Below, one piece after another: positions 62,636-64,000 of a DNA stretch of 64,000 nt (position 1 is the first letter of the stretch; each line of letters opens with the position of its first letter). The DNA is from Adiantum capillus-veneris (Eukaryota > Streptophyta > Polypodiopsida > Polypodiales > Pteridaceae). Location: positions 54,702,709 to 54,766,708 of the forward strand of contig CM043971.1 in NCBI GenBank assembly GCA_014529385.2, read 5' to 3'. The notes under the pieces were generated by a model. That model was not told the origin of the DNA, did not search any database, and was given only the letters and a program-made list of their open reading frames with translations. Position numbers and translations under genes: made by a program.

Positions 62636-62905
62636 GTTTTGGACAAATTCTCACAATAATTCCCACATTCTGACTTACCTCAACATCATGAGCTTCTGTG
62701 AGGGAGGCACCGCATACCTAGCTAGGTACGATTGGGGGCAGGGGACCACCGGCCCGGTGGGGGGGCCGGTGGTCCCCTGCCCCCAATCGTACCTAGATAG
62801 GTATGCGGTGCCTCTCGAGCAAAAGCTCATGATGTTATGCATTGTATGAAAAACACTAAAAAAAAGGCTCTGCTTTCTTACATGAGAAAATTTCCACATC
62901 TTCTT
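62636..62905. repeat. Duplicated segment, copy with palindrome
   Basis: Matches 59274-59470 on both sides of an extra segment (about 62709-62795) that makes a long palindrome. Confidence 0.9.
62704..62814. repeat. 111-bp near-perfect palindrome
   Basis: Arms of 51 bp pair with one mismatch across a loop of about 9 bp. The left arm starts 'gaggcaccgcatacctag' and the inner part is 'ggggcaggggaccaccggcc'. The right arm ends 'ggtatgcggtgcctc'. The inner half is GC-rich. Confidence 0.95.
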
Positions 62906-62919
62906 GTGAACGCAAGGTA

Positions 62920-62921
<2 letters not shown>

Positions 62922-62983
<62 letters not shown>
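62922..62983. repeat. (CT)n microsatellite
   Basis: About 30 CT units. Confidence 0.97.
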
Positions 62984-62986
<3 letters not shown>

Positions 62987-63099
62987 CCTCTGCCCTCCCT
63001 TAGTAGAGAAATCATGCAAGAAAACATATATATAGCTTGGGGAGTCGACCTTAAAATATGTAAATGTAGCACGTTAGTTTTTTATTTTGAGATTTTAAA

Positions 63100-63630
63100 C
63101 TTTCTTTTTTGGCGAATCACAATCGTGAGTGGATTATATTAACACCCCAAAAGAATTACAATTACTAGTCATACTCGTGTCGAGTCATGACATCTTCTAG
63201 TACGGCTAATAGGGGCCACCCCACAACAAAGGTAGAAAACTATGTTGGCTACAGATAAGACACTTACCCATGCAGTTCCGATATTGCTGTAATCACAACC
63301 TTGTTCCACTCTCTAGTGTTCCTCCGTTTCCCCAAGGCAATAATCGCTTCCTTGCTTTCTTGAATGATCTCCGTGAACCTGGCTGTTTCATTGACGTTCT
63401 CAAATAGTCAACAGTTCTTGGCCTTCCATAGGTGTTTGAAGTAACAGCACCTGACAATTTGTGTATTGATTAGAAGTGGTTGGCATATCTTTCATGCCAA
63501 AGGCCACAGATCCCCGGGTAGTCCTTGAAAAGCTGGGGGAGATTCTGATTAGAAGTGGTTAGCATATCTTTCCTGCCAGGCCATAGATCCCCGACAGTCC
63601 TTGAAAAGGTGGGGGAGGTTCTCCGTTGCT
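63100..63630 (-). mobile_element. LINE 3' end, minus strand
   Basis: Minus-strand reading gives zf-RVT wording 'ENLPHLFKDCRGSMAWQERY', then 'CYFKHLWKAKNC' and 'FTEIIQESKEAIIALGKRRN', aligned with 61550-61860 of the plus-strand LINE. The shared 3' tail and a T-rich run (A tail on the minus strand) lie at about 63100. The zf-RVT part is present twice (63468-63546 and 63547-63624). Confidence 0.85.
63468..63624. repeat. Tandem duplication inside the LINE 3' end, about 79-bp unit
   Basis: 'tgattagaagtggtt-gcat' to 'gggggag-ttc' occurs twice in a row with a few differences. Confidence 0.9.
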
Positions 63631-63940
63631 GATCATTTTAAGATTTTAATCTTAGAAAGTTAGTTTAATTTATTGGAGGTTTTGAAAAAATCATAATAAG
63701 CAGCATTACATTGTCAATTACTCATCCTATGTAGCTTAGTCTATGGTGAGTTACTTCAAGTGTCAAAACAATAGTTATGTTTCTCGTCTGTTATCCTTTC
63801 ACCTTAGGTCTAAACCTAGAAAAGAGCATGAAGTATAGAAAAGACCAAAATCTTTCCAATTCAAAATTCTAACCAAAAGACCATCACCTTGAGTCCATAG
63901 AAGATACACATCAAAAGTCCAATTGGCCAAGAAGACCTCG
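63631..63940. other. Intergenic, nothing recognised
   Basis: AT-rich, with no gene or repeat recognised. Confidence 0.4.
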
Positions 63941-63944
63941 AGAG

Positions 63945-64000
63945 ATGCAAAGCGAGGGTATATCTCCAGATGCAATCACCTACGCTTTAGTCTTGAAGGT
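63945..64000 (+). pseudogene. PPR gene fragment running off the window
   Basis: The last bases read REMQSEGISPDAITYALVL on the plus strand, a PPR motif of the same type as the relics at 5.9-12.7 kb. What follows lies outside the window. Confidence 0.65.

Overview
The window looks like nuclear DNA of a large, repeat-rich plant genome, most likely a fern or a related early-diverging land plant. The evidence is decayed PLS-type pentatricopeptide repeat (PPR) genes with wording such as 'MYAKCGALHKAQKVLEEL', very long (GA)n/(CT)n arrays, nested Copia and Ty3 elements, plant-type LINEs, and a transposase-like family whose wording I recall from moss and fern proteins. This assignment rests on recalled family wording, not on a search. 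No bacterial, CRISPR, rRNA or tRNA gene was seen. Almost nothing here is an intact host gene.

Layout. 1-4580: a minus-strand Copia element cut by the window edge, with one LTR inside. 4581-5909: simple and degenerate repeats ending in a long GA array. 5910-12712: two tandem blocks of decayed PPR gene, each led by a GA array. The second block is split by a 3.7 kb Copia-type element (8749-12442) with two identical 192-bp LTRs and one long reading frame. Another Copia LTR with primer binding site (12713-13039) cuts the PPR block again. 13040-24750: mostly unrecognised AT-rich DNA with local tandem duplications (408, 311 and 150 bp units), a decayed minus-strand coding-like tract (19308-21320) and a possible LTR. 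25350-26840 and 33054-35970: Ty3 fossils.

28.9-43.2 kb is the most unusual part. It holds several multi-exon genes I cannot assign, on both strands, with phase-consistent GT-AG introns and TATA boxes, all decaying. Among them are a MULE-like transposase remnant (31668-32480), a divergent histone H3-like gene (39260-39928) that keeps the MARTKxTARK start and the histone fold, and a tandem array of strong hairpins just upstream of it. Whether these form one old mobile unit or several unrelated remnants cannot be settled from the sequence alone.

43.5-64 kb: LINE copies or 3' ends (43500, 49720-54700, 60470-62052, 63100), a broken Fic-domain gene (45112-46082) with a complete Fic motif, an intact 318-residue unassigned ORF (57808-58764), a pair of duplicated segments of which one carries a 111-bp near-perfect palindrome (62704-62814), and small PPR pieces that continue to the right edge.
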